A DNA stretch of 64,000 bases from Pseudomonas sp. MM213 (lineage in GTDB: Bacteria; Pseudomonadota; Gammaproteobacteria; Pseudomonadales; Pseudomonadaceae): assembly GCF_020423045.1 (NCBI RefSeq), contig NZ_CP081943.1, positions 620,001 to 684,000 on the forward strand, written 5' to 3'. The position numbers and the translations under genes are program-made. Below, piece by piece: positions 25,621-35,074 of the stretch; within the stretch, counting starts at the first letter, position 1; each line of letters begins with the position of its first letter. The notes below the pieces were generated by a model. It was not told where the DNA came from, did no database searches, and saw only the letters and a program-made list of their open reading frames with translations.

Positions 25621-26025
25621 ATGACAAAGGACAAGTTGCTGGCCATGCCGGCGGATGACTACATGAATGCCGAGCAACATGCTTTTTTCTCTGAGCTGTT
25701 GCAGAACATGAAAGTCGAAACCCATGAGCGCATCGAACAGAACCGCATCGCCATCGAAAGCCTGGATACCCCGGCCGATCCGGCTGACGCAGCTTCTGTC
25801 GAAGAAGAGCGCACCTGGCTGGTGAACGCGATCGATCGCGACCAGCGCATGCTGCCTCAGTTGGAACAGGCGCTGGAGCGCATCAAGGAAGACAGCTTCG
25901 GCTGGTGCGACGACAGCGGCGAGGCCATTGGCCTGAAGCGTCTGCTGATCAGCCCGACCACCAAGTACTGCATCGAAGCGCAAGAGCGTCACGAACAGAT
26001 CGACAAGCACCAGCGTCAGGCCTGA
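25621..26025 (+). CDS. DksA-family protein with incomplete zinc site (DksA2-like)
   Basis: A 134-residue protein: coiled-coil N-domain with tip motif DPADAASVEEE (aspartates and alanine kept as in DksA), then the globular C-domain. The four zinc cysteines of DksA are reduced to C-x2-S-x17-C-x2-A (FGWCDDSG ... KYCIEAQE), the arrangement known for P. aeruginosa DksA2, which lacks a full zinc ligand set. Expected to bind RNA polymerase secondary channel. No good ribosome site at ATG 25621. Confidence 0.83.
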   Translation: MTKDKLLAMPADDYMNAEQHAFFSELLQNMKVETHERIEQNRIAIESLDTPADPADAASVEEERTWLVNAIDRDQRMLPQLEQALERIKEDSFGWCDDSGEAIGLKRLLISPTTKYCIEAQERHEQIDKHQRQA

Positions 26026-26039
26026 TTTCGTAGCGCCCC

Positions 26040-26096
26040 GCATCGCGGGCAAGCCTCACTCCTGAAGGAGCAAGGCTTGCCCGCGATGCTTTTTTT
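26040..26096 (+). terminator. REP-derived rho-independent terminator
   Basis: GCATCGCGGGCAAGCCT and AGGCTTGCCCGCGATGC pair in a 17-bp stem, followed by eight Ts. The stem is an inverted REP pair used as the terminator of the DksA-like gene. Confidence 0.85.
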
Positions 26097-26216
26097 CGTC
26101 TGCGAAAAACCTCGCGCACTTCTATTGATCTGCTGCAACGACCACTACTAATGGACCATGGATAATGGCCCTCTAGTGGCGTTTAATGCAGTCACAACAA
26201 TTAGAAGACGCATGGG

Positions 26217-27830
26217 GTGACGAAGATGACGAGAGACGGATCTCTGGTTGGGGCATTGCCTGCACCAGTGTTTGCACCGAAGACCCGCTGGCTGACGCCG
26301 ACGCTGCAAAGCATCGCCCTGATGCTCTTGCTGTGCGGCATGACGCTGGGTGGCTGGCCGCTTTACGTTGGCTTGCCGTTGGCCGTCCTGATTATCTGGC
26401 TACCTCGGCTACGTTCTCGTGCCATTCCCTTAGAACCATCTGCCGACAACTCCGGCGCCATCGCCGAACTGACTCGCGATCTTTCCTACACCACCAGTCA
26501 TAACGCCTTGTCGGCCGCCGGCGTAGCCTTTTCGGTCAAGCAACTGGCCGACAAACTGCAATCGCAACTCGGTGCCGCGGCACAGATTGTCAGCAATGCC
26601 GAAGTGATGATCGCCACCGAACAAGCCACCTCGACACTCAGTCGAACGGCCCTCAGTGCCGCCAGCGAAGCGCATCAGAGCAGCGCGGCAGGGCGCACGG
26701 AGCTGGTCGAATCCATCACCCGCATGCATCAACTCAGTCAGCGCGCGAGCAACAGTCGTGAGCTGATCGAAGCCCTGAGCCTGCGCAGCGACGATATCCA
26801 GCGGGTCACGCTGGTGATCCAGTCCATTGCCAGCCAGACCAATCTGCTGGCATTGAACGCGGCCATCGAAGCGGCACGGGCCGGGGAGCACGGTCGCGGG
26901 TTCGCAGTCGTCGCCGACGAGGTTCGCGGCCTGGCCGCGCGCACAGCGACGGCGACCGGCGAAGTCGGCGAGATGGTTGCCGATATCCAGCAACGCACCG
27001 CGCAAGTGGTGGAGCAGATCCGGCAGCTGTCCAGCGACCTCGACATCGGTGTCCAGCAGGTCGAGCACACCGGCCAGCACCTGGAAAACATTGCCCGCCT
27101 GGCGGCTGGCGTCGAAAGTCAGGTCGGCGATATTGCCAAGGGCGCCGACACCAACCGCGAACAACTCGACAGCTTGTTTCACGCCATCGAACAGATGCGC
27201 AGCGATCTGGCGATCAGCGATCAACAGACTCAGCGTCTGGCGCAAGCCGCGGTGCAAATGGAAGGTCAGGCCGAAACCATCAGCGAGCGTCTGGCCGAGG
27301 TCGGACTGGATGACTATCACCAGCGGATTTATGACCTGGCCCGCGAAGGTGCGCGTCAGATTACGGCACGCTTTGAGGCGGATATCGACCAGGGTCTTGT
27401 CAGTCTCGATGACTTGTTCGACCGCAGTTATCAGGCCATTCCTGACACCAGTCCGGCCAAGTACCAGACCCGTTTCGACCGCTACACCGATAAGGTTTTG
27501 CCGGCGATTCAGGAACCGTTGCTGCCGCGCCATGAAGGCCTGGTGTTTGCCATCGCCTGCACGCAGCAAGGTTATGTGCCGACCCATAACAAGGTTTTCA
27601 GTCAGCCACTGACCGGTGATGCGCAGGTCGATACGCTGCAAAACCGCACCAAACGCAAATTTGCCGACCGCACCGGGATTCGTTGTGGCAGCCATCAACA
27701 GGCTGTTTTGTTGCAAACCTATACGCGGGACACGGGGGAGTTGATGCACGATCTTTCGGTGCCGATCATGCTCAAGGGGCGGCATTGGGGTGGTTTGCGG
27801 TTGGGGTATAAGCCGCAGGGGGCTCGTTGA
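26217..27830 (+). CDS. Methyl-accepting chemotaxis protein with C-terminal sensor-like domain
   Basis: About 537 residues. Two closely spaced hydrophobic helices (about residues 28-62) leave no periplasmic domain and there is no HAMP. The signalling hairpin tip reads [36 protein letters not shown]. About 170 residues follow it, ending [20 protein letters not shown], resembling a cytoplasmic ligand-binding (PilJ/cache-like) domain. GTG 26217 or ATG 26226 may be the start; RBS evidence does not decide. Confidence 0.85.
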   Translation: MTKMTRDGSLVGALPAPVFAPKTRWLTPTLQSIALMLLLCGMTLGGWPLYVGLPLAVLIIWLPRLRSRAIPLEPSADNSGAIAELTRDLSYTTSHNALSAAGVAFSVKQLADKLQSQLGAAAQIVSNAEVMIATEQATSTLSRTALSAASEAHQSSAAGRTELVESITRMHQLSQRASNSRELIEALSLRSDDIQRVTLVIQSIASQTNLLALNAAIEAARAGEHGRGFAVVADEVRGLAARTATATGEVGEMVADIQQRTAQVVEQIRQLSSDLDIGVQQVEHTGQHLENIARLAAGVESQVGDIAKGADTNREQLDSLFHAIEQMRSDLAISDQQTQRLAQAAVQMEGQAETISERLAEVGLDDYHQRIYDLAREGARQITARFEADIDQGLVSLDDLFDRSYQAIPDTSPAKYQTRFDRYTDKVLPAIQEPLLPRHEGLVFAIACTQQGYVPTHNKVFSQPLTGDAQVDTLQNRTKRKFADRTGIRCGSHQQAVLLQTYTRDTGELMHDLSVPIMLKGRHWGGLRLGYKPQGAR

Positions 27831-27844
27831 TAGGTATTGTTTTA

Positions 27845-28151
27845 GGGGCGTGTGTGTATCCGTTGCTGTGGTGATGGCGGCTATTGGTTTCGCCCTTACG
27901 GCGAGTCACTTTCGAAAAGCGCGAAAGTAACCAAAGCGCTTTTGCCCCTTTCGTTCGGTGCCTCGCTGTGGCTCGGCATCCCCTCGCTCCGGTCCTGCTC
28001 CGTGGGCCCGCCGCGATCGGCCATCCTTGGCCGTGCGCGGCTAACCCGGCATCCATGCCGGGTTGCCCACTGCGCAGAACCTCCGCTCGGCCTCTCGAGG
28101 GGGCGACCACCGCCACAGCCGCCGAGGCGGCCTGAAAGCCGACCTGGCTCA
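27845..28151 (+). repeat. Dispersed repeat R, copy B (forward arm)
   Basis: Same repeat as 1312-1632, here with the GCCGCCGAGGCGGC-type inner end that copy A carries on its reverse arm. Confidence 0.85.
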
Positions 28152-28213
28152 TTTGCGTACGCGTTCTGCTTCACTACTGCGGCCACTCATTTTCGACATG
28201 TACACCGATCCCC

Positions 28214-28316
28214 TGTAGGAGCCGGCTTGCTGGCGATTGCGTCCGTCCAGTCAATAAACAGGTTGACTGACCCACCGCCATCGTCGGAACGCCGCCCGCA
28301 GCAAGCCGGCTCCTGC
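28214..28316. repeat. REPIN
   Basis: TGTAGGAGCCGGCTTGCTGG ... GCAAGCCGGCTCCTGCA; the right REP has one substitution. Confidence 0.85.
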
Positions 28317-28345
28317 ACGGGGATTGGGTTCACACGATTCAAAAT

Positions 28346-28446
28346 TGTAGGAGCCAGCTTGCTGGCGATGGGCGTCAACGATAACGCGGGCTGTCTGAAT
28401 GAACGCGTTGTCCCGACGCTTTTCGCGGGCAAGCCTCGCTCCTACA
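28346..28446. repeat. REPIN
   Basis: TGTAGGAGCCAGCTTGCTGG ... GGGCAAGCCTCGCTCCTACA; its spacer (GTCAACGATAACGCGGGC region) is the same as in the REPINs at 1639, 42236 and 59512. Confidence 0.85.
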
Positions 28447-28470
28447 GGGAATCGCGTTTGCTTTTGCTTT

Positions 28471-28776
28471 TCACCACTCATCAGGCCGAGCGTTAGCTCG
28501 CCTTCAGCTTTTGATCTTGAGGTACACGCCCCCTCGAGAGGCCGAGTGGAGGTTCTGCGCAGTGGGCAACCCGGCATGGATGCCGGGTTAGCCGCCCCCG
28601 GCCATGGATGGCCGATGGCGGCGGGCCCACGGAGCAGGACCGGAGCGAGGGCATGGCGAGCCTTAGCGAGCCACCGAACGAAAGGGGCAAGAGCCCTTGG
28701 TTACTTGGGGCTCTTCCAAGTGACTCGCTGTAAAAGCGAAACCGCCAGCCGCCGTTACCGCAGAAACGGATATGTA
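28471..28776 (-). repeat. Dispersed repeat R, copy B (reverse arm)
   Basis: Reverse arm of the second composite. Together with the forward arm and two REPINs it fills the 27831-28906 gap; no gene is supported there. Confidence 0.85.
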
Positions 28777-28906
28777 CCCCAACCCCAACCCCACCATTGT
28801 TGCGATTCCAGCAACTAATCTATGCAACACAGTTGCTGTTTCCTCACACATGAACTCATTACCATACCTTCATAGTTAGGTTGCTAATGAAGTCAAAGAG
28901 GTCAGC

Positions 28907-29110
28907 ATGCAAAGCAAAGTCGATGTCGCCGTCATGATCGGCAGCGGTGTGCCCGCCAGTTTGCGAGCGCAGGGGCAGAGCGTCTGCTGGGTCGTGCTGC
29001 TGAACGGCGAACGCCGGGGGACGGCATTCTCCCGTCGCGATGAAGCGGAGGAGTGCAAGGCTGCCTGGTTGGCCCAATTAAGCGCCGAAGCCCCCGACAG
29101 CCTGCATTGA
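28907..29110 (+). CDS. Small hypothetical protein
   Basis: 67 residues, no signal peptide; contains CWVVLLNGERRGTAFSRRDEAEECKAAWLAQL, resembling a compact alpha/beta domain. Ends one base before the stop of the convergent DUF2789 gene. ATG 28907 has a weak AGAGG upstream. Not recognised. Confidence 0.6.
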   Translation: MQSKVDVAVMIGSGVPASLRAQGQSVCWVVLLNGERRGTAFSRRDEAEECKAAWLAQLSAEAPDSLH

Positions 29111-29350
29111 CTAGTGAACCTGATGCATACGCAGATTCAGGTCATCAACCACCCGTGACCAATCAGCATCCTCACGCAATTGTTTTTTCAGGAAACCAGC
29201 TTGTTGTGGCGTCCAGAACTCGGCATCGATGAGCTTTTTATCAAAGGGCATAGGCGAATGACTGGCGATGAAGTCGTCGATGGCCTTCTCGCTGGAGTCC
29301 AGGCCTAGCTGGTCGAACAAGCCTTTCAAGTCGTGTATAGGTGAATCCAT
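29111..29350 (-). CDS. DUF2789 family protein
   Basis: 79 residues beginning MDSPIHDLKGLFDQLGL and containing FWTPQQAGFLKKQLREDADW, the DUF2789 signature. ATG 29350 is chosen over one two codons upstream because AAGGAG lies 6 bp from it. Function unknown. Confidence 0.82.
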   Translation of the reverse strand: MDSPIHDLKGLFDQLGLDSSEKAIDDFIASHSPMPFDKKLIDAEFWTPQQAGFLKKQLREDADWSRVVDDLNLRMHQVH

Positions 29351-29481
29351 CTTCATCTCCTTGCTGGTCGCGCAGGTACGAGATCTGAGGTGCGGCTGCA
29401 TTGCATCTGAGGGCGCCGCGCTTCAGGCATTCGATAGCGATGTCCGAAATCAGGAATGAGCATAGACTGCGAATCGGCTGA

Positions 29482-29778
29482 TCAGGCTTTCAAGGCCCCC
29501 TGATCGACGGCGAGCTTCAAGGCCTGGGCGGCTTCACGGGCGGCGACGGCAGCAACGTCCGAGGTCTTGAACCAGCGATCCTTCTCGACCTGGTGATACG
29601 TCACCGTGGTCAGCGGTGGTTTGGCGCGCATGACAATGACCGCCTGGAATTCGCCTTCGACTTCTCTGGCTTCGCCCCGGATAAAAAATTCACCGATATC
29701 AAATTCCGTCACGTAGCAGCCTTCCCCTGGAAATATCCTGTTGTGTTGAACGCCGTCCGCCTTGGGAACGGGTTTCAT
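29482..29778 (-). CDS. Hypothetical protein
   Basis: 98 residues, no signal peptide. Alternating charged and beta-type segments (YVTEFDIGEFFIRGEAREVEG) and an Ala-rich C-terminal helix (AAVAAREAAQALKLAV). No family recognised. The start ATG 29778 lacks a strong ribosome site. Confidence 0.55.
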   Translation of the reverse strand: MKPVPKADGVQHNRIFPGEGCYVTEFDIGEFFIRGEAREVEGEFQAVIVMRAKPPLTTVTYHQVEKDRWFKTSDVAAVAAREAAQALKLAVDQGALKA

Positions 29779-29870
29779 TGGTTCGGCAGTATGGCAGTAG
29801 TTGCCTGCCGACGGCTGAGTTAAGTCGTCGGCATGACGAAACGTCTATAAGAAGGGACTGAGCGTAGCGC

Positions 29871-30119
29871 TTAGCGATGTAATTCGAGCTGGCGGGCGAG
29901 TGCGCATGCTTCGTTGTGGTCGCTGCGGAAACCTCTGACATGGCCAGTGGAAATTTCTTTGATGTGGAAGAACGCATTACCGGCCAGAACAACCTGAAAA
30001 CGCGGTGTGGCAAGCGTTTCAGGGTCAAGTTCAGGGTGTTGAAACCCCGCCGCGTACAGCGTCGACGGGTTGCCTGAGTAAGGCGCGAGGGGACGGGCGA
30101 AGTGTGTCAGGGTGCACAT
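29871..30119 (-). CDS. Hypothetical protein
   Basis: 82 residues; ATG 30119 preceded by AAGGA at 8 bp, which supports translation. Contains FQVVLAGNAFFHIKEISTGHVRGFR, suggesting a small beta-rich fold. Not recognised. Confidence 0.6.
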   Translation of the reverse strand: MCTLTHFARPLAPYSGNPSTLYAAGFQHPELDPETLATPRFQVVLAGNAFFHIKEISTGHVRGFRSDHNEACALARQLELHR

Positions 30120-30532
30120 ATGAAGTCCTTTTCGTTATTTTGCCGACGTGTGTACATCGTTTTGGGTAGTCTCGAAGAGCATCGCTGCTCTAGAATCACC
30201 GTCACTGGTGGGCGATTGATGGTTATCTAAAGCAATTTTTTGCCGGCGATATGTCGGAAAAGTGCTTTTTTTAAAGAGTTTTTTCCCTAAGGTTGGTAAT
30301 CCGTTTTTTCTGGCAGTCAGAAGGGCTTTTTCCTTCAACCTCTGACGAACTCCAGGCAAGACGACGCGAGTGACTTTCCATTAGTCTTCTTACGCCTCGC
30401 GATGAATGAGCCCTCTGCTCGTTTCAGGATTTCAACACGGGTCATTTGGCGACACCTTCGGCATTGCCGCTTTTTTCTGCTGTGCGCTGTTTGTAAGCGT
30501 GCGGCATCATTTTCAGATGTGGGGATGTTTCC
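30120..30532. other. Gene-free AT-richer intergenic stretch
   Basis: About 410 bp with lower G+C than its surroundings. Short minus-strand frames occur but have no ribosome site or recognisable protein. No repeat or hairpin stands out; likely promoter region for the genes on both sides. Confidence 0.5.
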
Positions 30533-31003
30533 TTGGCAGTAAGTAATCTCGATATGCATGCTTTGTTCGTGCTGGGTGATTTGCGCGCAAAGCTGGTCAA
30601 GCAGTTCCAGTCACGTTTTGTTTACATCACCGAACAGAACGCTGAAGGCATTTACATTGCCGAGATCGACACCGAATCAGCACTGGTGGTGGACGACAAG
30701 CCAGGCCTGAAACTTAAAGTCGGCGATCATTTCAGCGCTTCGGTTTTGCCCAGTCGCGAAGGCGGCAAGCTGGACATCAAGTTCCGCGAAATCAAACTGA
30801 CGGTGTATGGCCTGGGCGATTACGCGTTCGTGACCACCGCCGACGGTCACGGGATCGTGTTCAAGGAAGGTCACAGCGTGGTGATGGTATTTGCCGCCCA
30901 CCAACAATTGCAGGAAGGCCTGACCAAAACCCTGAAAGCCGTGACGGCCAAGGCTGCCAAGTGGCGCAAGGGTGAACTGGTAACCTTCAAGGCCAGCGAG
31001 TAA
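30533..31003 (+). CDS. Hypothetical cytosolic protein
   Basis: Up to 156 residues (TTG 30533; an internal ATG at 30554 is possible). Beta-rich (RFVYITEQNAEGIYIAEIDT, LKLKVGDHFSASVLPS) with a basic C-terminus. No signal peptide, no named family. The stop overlaps the next start (TAATG), so translation is coupled. Confidence 0.65.
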   Translation: MAVSNLDMHALFVLGDLRAKLVKQFQSRFVYITEQNAEGIYIAEIDTESALVVDDKPGLKLKVGDHFSASVLPSREGGKLDIKFREIKLTVYGLGDYAFVTTADGHGIVFKEGHSVVMVFAAHQQLQEGLTKTLKAVTAKAAKWRKGELVTFKASE

Positions 31004-31206
31004 TGCCCCTGACCCGCGCCGATTTTCACATACAGAACCAGGCCAGCGCCCAGGTGGAGGCTCAGCGACTGTTCGAGCAGAAGGCCATCTTGCAGGGGGC
31101 CTGGCTGGGGTGGGTGGCGTCGCAGATTTACACATTGCGCCCGGCGGAATACGCCAGCATGGTCAGAAGAGAGCTGGCGCGCTTGCAGGAAATTTCCGAA
31201 AAATAA
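31003..31206 (+). CDS. Small hypothetical protein coupled to the preceding gene
   Basis: 67 residues, mostly helical (AQVEAQRLFEQKAILQGAW, REELARLQEISEK-like end). Begins within the stop of the preceding gene. Not recognised; presumably acts with its partner. Confidence 0.65.
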   Translation: MPLTRADFHIQNQASAQVEAQRLFEQKAILQGAWLGWVASQIYTLRPAEYASMVRRELARLQEISEK

Positions 31207-31322
31207 TCCTCGCCCCTCGAAAGCAGGAACCTCTACTACAGTCAGTTGACTGAGTATTTTGAGGCTCGCGGTCTTTATCAGGCCATCCTGCTATTGCTGT
31301 GAACAGCACGAGGTGCAAAAGC

Positions 31323-32336
31323 ATGAACGGATTTCGACGGTTGCTGGCCACTGTTCTGGTCGCTTTCGGTCTGGGTTCGCCCATTCCGGTATTCGCCGCC
31401 CAGGCGCCGATCCACTTCGCCGACCTGAACTGGGAAAGCGGCAGTCTGATCACCGATATCCTGCGGATCATTGTCGAGAAGGGCTACGGGCTGCAGACCG
31501 ATACCTTGCCGGGAACGACCATCACCCTGGAAACCGCCCTGGCCAACAATGACATTCAGGTCATTGGCGAAGAATGGGCCGGTCGCAGCCCGGTCTGGGT
31601 CAAGGCTGAAGCCGAAGGTAAAGTCGCGAGCCTCGGCGATACGGTGAAGGGCGCCACCGAAGGCTGGTGGGTGCCCGAATACGTGATCAAGGGCGATCCG
31701 GCCAAGGGGATCAAACCGCTGGCCCCCGGCTTGCGCAGTGTCAGTGACCTGCCGAAATACAAGGACGTGTTCAGTGACCCGGAAAGCCCGGGCAAGGGGC
31801 GTTTCCTCAACAGCCCGATCGGCTGGACCTCGGAGGTGGTCAACAAACAGAAGCTCACGGCCTATGGCTTGAACGACAGCTATGTGAATTTCCGCAGCGG
31901 CTCCGGGGCGGCGCTGGATGCGGAAATCAGTTCGTCGATCCGTCGTGGCAAGCCGGTCCTGTTCTATTACTGGTCGCCTACGCCCTTGCTCGGGCGCTTC
32001 AGACTGGTTCAGCTGGAAGAACCACCGTTCGACGCCGAAGCCTGGAAAACCCTGACCGACGCCGACAACCCCAATCCGAAACCGACGCGCTCACTGCCCT
32101 CGAAGCTGTCGATTGGGGTGTCCACACCGTTCCAGAAACAATATCCGCAGATTGCCGAGTTCTTCAGCAAGGTCGATTTCCCCATCGGCCCGTTGAACAA
32201 GGCGCTGGCTGATATGAGCGAGAAACACACTCCACCGCGCCAGGCGGCGGAGGCGTTCATGAAGGCGCACCCGGATGTGTGGCAGGCGTGGCTGCCGAAG
32301 GATGTGGCGGATAAAGTCTCCGCCGAGTTGAAATGA
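31323..32336 (+). CDS. OpuAC-type glycine betaine/choline-like substrate-binding protein
   Basis: A 337-residue exported protein; signal peptide ends PVFAAQAP. The body (HFADLNWESGSLITDILRII, EEWAGRSPVW, FYYWSPTPLLGRF) matches quaternary-amine ABC binding proteins of the OpuAC family. ATG 31323 has GAGGTG 8 bp upstream. No permease or ATPase beside it, so an orphan binding protein feeding a distant transporter. Confidence 0.88.
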   Translation: MNGFRRLLATVLVAFGLGSPIPVFAAQAPIHFADLNWESGSLITDILRIIVEKGYGLQTDTLPGTTITLETALANNDIQVIGEEWAGRSPVWVKAEAEGKVASLGDTVKGATEGWWVPEYVIKGDPAKGIKPLAPGLRSVSDLPKYKDVFSDPESPGKGRFLNSPIGWTSEVVNKQKLTAYGLNDSYVNFRSGSGAALDAEISSSIRRGKPVLFYYWSPTPLLGRFRLVQLEEPPFDAEAWKTLTDADNPNPKPTRSLPSKLSIGVSTPFQKQYPQIAEFFSKVDFPIGPLNKALADMSEKHTPPRQAAEAFMKAHPDVWQAWLPKDVADKVSAELK

Positions 32337-32378
32337 TGGGTGTGGCTGATATCACCGTACTGTAGGAGCAATGATTGA

Positions 32379-34511
32379 TTAAAACCGGGTTTGCACCGCC
32401 AGCTCAAAGGTCCGCGGTGTACCCAGGTAATACGCCGGCGACACGTGCGCAAACTCGGCATACACCTCGTTGGTCAGGTTGCGTACCCGGCCAGTGACGG
32501 TGGTGTGCCGATCGACCTTGTAGCTGAGAAACGTGCCGTAAAGCGTATAGGACGGCACGGTCATCGTGTTGGCGCTGTCGGCAAACACCGAGGCGACGTA
32601 TCGCGCATCGACGCCCCCTTGCCATTGCGGCGCAAAGTCATAGGTCAGCCACAGATTGCCGACCCGGTCCGGCACGTTGGTCGGTGTGTTGCCCTTGCGT
32701 GAAACCACCACACCCGCAGCATTCTTCTCGGTGAACTCGTCGTACTGAGCATCAACCCAGGCAAAGTTGCCTTCGGCCAACAGCTTGTCGGTGATCCGCA
32801 GCGAACTGGCCAGTTCGATGCCTTTGGACGTCTGCTGGCCCACGGGAATGCTAAGCGTCGGGGCCAGCGGATCGGTCACCGCGAAGTCTTTGCGCTCAAT
32901 CGTGTACGCCGCCAGCGTCGCCGAACCGCGCCCGTCCAGATAGTCGAATTTGCTGCCGACTTCCCATTGCTTGCCGGTCGAGACATCAAAATCCTGCGTG
33001 CCGTTGGGTTGTTCGGCGGCGGTGCTGTATTGCACGTAGACGTTGGCGTCAGGGATGAACTGGTAGGTCAGGCCGACGCGACCAGTCACAGGCTCCCAGC
33101 TACGTTTGAGATGACGTGGATTGCTGGCGGTCACTTCCCGGTGGTTGGTCACGTCCAGATCGATGTCGTCGTAACGCAGGCCGGTCAGCAACGACAATTT
33201 ATCGGTCAGCGCCAGGCGGTTCTCGGCGAACAGCGCCTTGGTGGTGACTTCGTTGGTCTTGTCGCTGACAAACCCCGGCCGGGTGCCCGGGATGTCGTAG
33301 AAATGCCCCGGCTGAAAGTTGTTCGGGTCGACCGTGCTTGCGCCTTTGACGTTCAGCGGCGAATTGGTGGTCTGGTTGACCTTGTACTCGAAACCGCCGG
33401 ACCAGGTGGTGTCCAGGCCAAACAGCGTGTTGTCGTGACGCAGTTCGAACTGGTTGCCGTTCTGCTCGCCCTGATGGCGCACCTGGTACGCCGTGGAGCG
33501 GTTCACCGCGCGGTTGTTGGCGCTGTACTGATAGGTTTCCAGGTTGCGGTAATCGCGCTGACTGTCGAGGTGATAAAGCGTGTTGCGCAGGGTGGTGCTG
33601 TCGTTGATCCGGTAGTCGATGATCGAGCGCACCCAGATTGTACGTTGCTCGTAACGGCCGTCCTCGACGTTGTAGTTGTTGAAGCGGTTGTGCTTGTCGA
33701 TCTTCAGTTCACCGGCCTTGGGATTCAGCACCGGCGTGCCCCAGTACGGACTGTCTTCGTGTTCATCCTGATATTCCAGGGCCAGGGTGTGGGACAGGTT
33801 TGGCGTCAGGTCACTGAGCAGCGAAAACGCCACGCTCCACGCATCGCGTTCCTGGCGATCAATATAGCCGTTGCCGGTGTTGTGGCTGACATCCAGCCGC
33901 GCGTAATGCTGCACATCCGCACCGGCTTCACTGAGCGCGTGATTAAGGCCGAACGCGGTCTCGGTGGTGTCGTAACTGCCGTAGCTGACCCGGCCTTCGA
34001 CCGCTTGCTCTTCACGGGTCGCCAGTTTGGTCACGTAGTTCAGCGAACCGCCCACGGAGCCGGCGCCATTGATCAGCGATGACGGGCCGCCCACCAGTTC
34101 CACCCGATCATAGATCCACGCATCCACGGGCCGGGCAAGGCCGCCAGAGACGTTGACGCCATTGAACATCTGGGTGATCTGGCTGCTGGTGAAGCCACGG
34201 TAGGAGACGAACCCACCGAAACCCGGCGGCGCACTGGCATTCACGCCGGGCAAGGTGTTGGCGGCGTCCTGGAAGTTTTGCGCGCCGTGGCGTTCGATGT
34301 CGTTGCGGTTGGCAATCGCCACCGACGCCGGGGTTTCACGCACGCTCAGTCCCAGTCGCGAGGCCATGCCGCTGGATTGGTCCAGGCTCAGACCCGGCTC
34401 GGCGGGTGCTTCGCCATCAATGGTGATTGGTGCGAGGTCCACTGTGGATTGTGCCCAGGCGTTAACGGACAGGCAGCCGATCAGGCTGGCCAGCAAAGGA
34501 ATGGTTTTCAT
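32379..34511 (-). CDS. TonB-dependent outer-membrane receptor
   Basis: A 710-residue protein: signal peptide ending NAWAQS, plug domain (TPASVAIANRNDIERHGAQN ... LPGVNAS), then a 22-strand-type barrel ending TFELAVQTRF with terminal Phe. Sequence is siderophore-receptor-like but there is no N-terminal signalling domain. Downstream of a DUF2946 gene on the same strand (85 bp gap), a pairing often seen with copper-responsive receptors; copper as ligand is inference. Confidence 0.9.
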   Translation of the reverse strand: MKTIPLLASLIGCLSVNAWAQSTVDLAPITIDGEAPAEPGLSLDQSSGMASRLGLSVRETPASVAIANRNDIERHGAQNFQDAANTLPGVNASAPPGFGGFVSYRGFTSSQITQMFNGVNVSGGLARPVDAWIYDRVELVGGPSSLINGAGSVGGSLNYVTKLATREEQAVEGRVSYGSYDTTETAFGLNHALSEAGADVQHYARLDVSHNTGNGYIDRQERDAWSVAFSLLSDLTPNLSHTLALEYQDEHEDSPYWGTPVLNPKAGELKIDKHNRFNNYNVEDGRYEQRTIWVRSIIDYRINDSTTLRNTLYHLDSQRDYRNLETYQYSANNRAVNRSTAYQVRHQGEQNGNQFELRHDNTLFGLDTTWSGGFEYKVNQTTNSPLNVKGASTVDPNNFQPGHFYDIPGTRPGFVSDKTNEVTTKALFAENRLALTDKLSLLTGLRYDDIDLDVTNHREVTASNPRHLKRSWEPVTGRVGLTYQFIPDANVYVQYSTAAEQPNGTQDFDVSTGKQWEVGSKFDYLDGRGSATLAAYTIERKDFAVTDPLAPTLSIPVGQQTSKGIELASSLRITDKLLAEGNFAWVDAQYDEFTEKNAAGVVVSRKGNTPTNVPDRVGNLWLTYDFAPQWQGGVDARYVASVFADSANTMTVPSYTLYGTFLSYKVDRHTTVTGRVRNLTNEVYAEFAHVSPAYYLGTPRTFELAVQTRF

Positions 34512-34596
34512 CGATGAATCCTGAATGCTTGCTAGGAAACAGCGCACAGGCGAACGCCTCGCGTTGGCGAAGTGAGCTGATTGAATGGCGAAGGAT

Positions 34597-34983
34597 TCAG
34601 GCGAACGGCGGGGCGCGGGGGTTGGCCGAAGGCCAGGTGAAGCGGGCAGGGAGGTCAGCGTTGGCGACGACCGCCAAGGGTGGGCTGTGTGTTTGCGGCA
34701 GGATCGCCAGGGTCAGGCTGGAGTTGAGCGCCGGGCCCATGCCGCCGGTGGAGCACAACGGGCAGCCGAAGGCTTTCGACAGGGTCGGCAGTTGCTCTTC
34801 GGACGTGTTTGAGGACGCAGGTGCCTGAGTGCGCGGGTCAACCGTACAGAACTGACCGCCGAGGCCGTTGAGCTGCGCCCCGACCATTTGTCCGTGACCG
34901 ATGCTGCAGGCGAACACATTGAACAGGACGCAGCAATAAAGCATCCATGCAATGAGTGAGCGATCGGTCCGGGCGAGTTTCAT
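34597..34983 (-). CDS. DUF2946 family protein
   Basis: 128 residues with one hydrophobic N-terminal segment (SLIAWMLYCCVLFNVFAC) and the conserved GCPLCSTGG cysteine motif of DUF2946. The family is associated with copper genes. Start ATG 34983; a longer frame exists. Probably first gene of an operon with the TonB receptor. Confidence 0.8.
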   Translation of the reverse strand: MKLARTDRSLIAWMLYCCVLFNVFACSIGHGQMVGAQLNGLGGQFCTVDPRTQAPASSNTSEEQLPTLSKAFGCPLCSTGGMGPALNSSLTLAILPQTHSPPLAVVANADLPARFTWPSANPRAPPFA

Positions 34984-35074
34984 GGGGCGGCACTTTAACA
35001 TCGTTGATCATTCGCGCACTTCTAAAAATGCCGACTAGGATGATTCTGTTAAATACTTTTCTAGGATCCTCGAC

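Noticed and set aside
30135..30559. Two 74-codon minus-strand frames upstream of the gene at 30533
   Set aside because: Lysine/arginine-rich sequences without ribosome sites or recognisable domains, in AT-rich promoter DNA.
34984..35074. Fur box upstream of the DUF2946-TonB receptor genes
   Set aside because: No sequence close to the GATAATGATAATCATTATC consensus could be found in the intergenic region.
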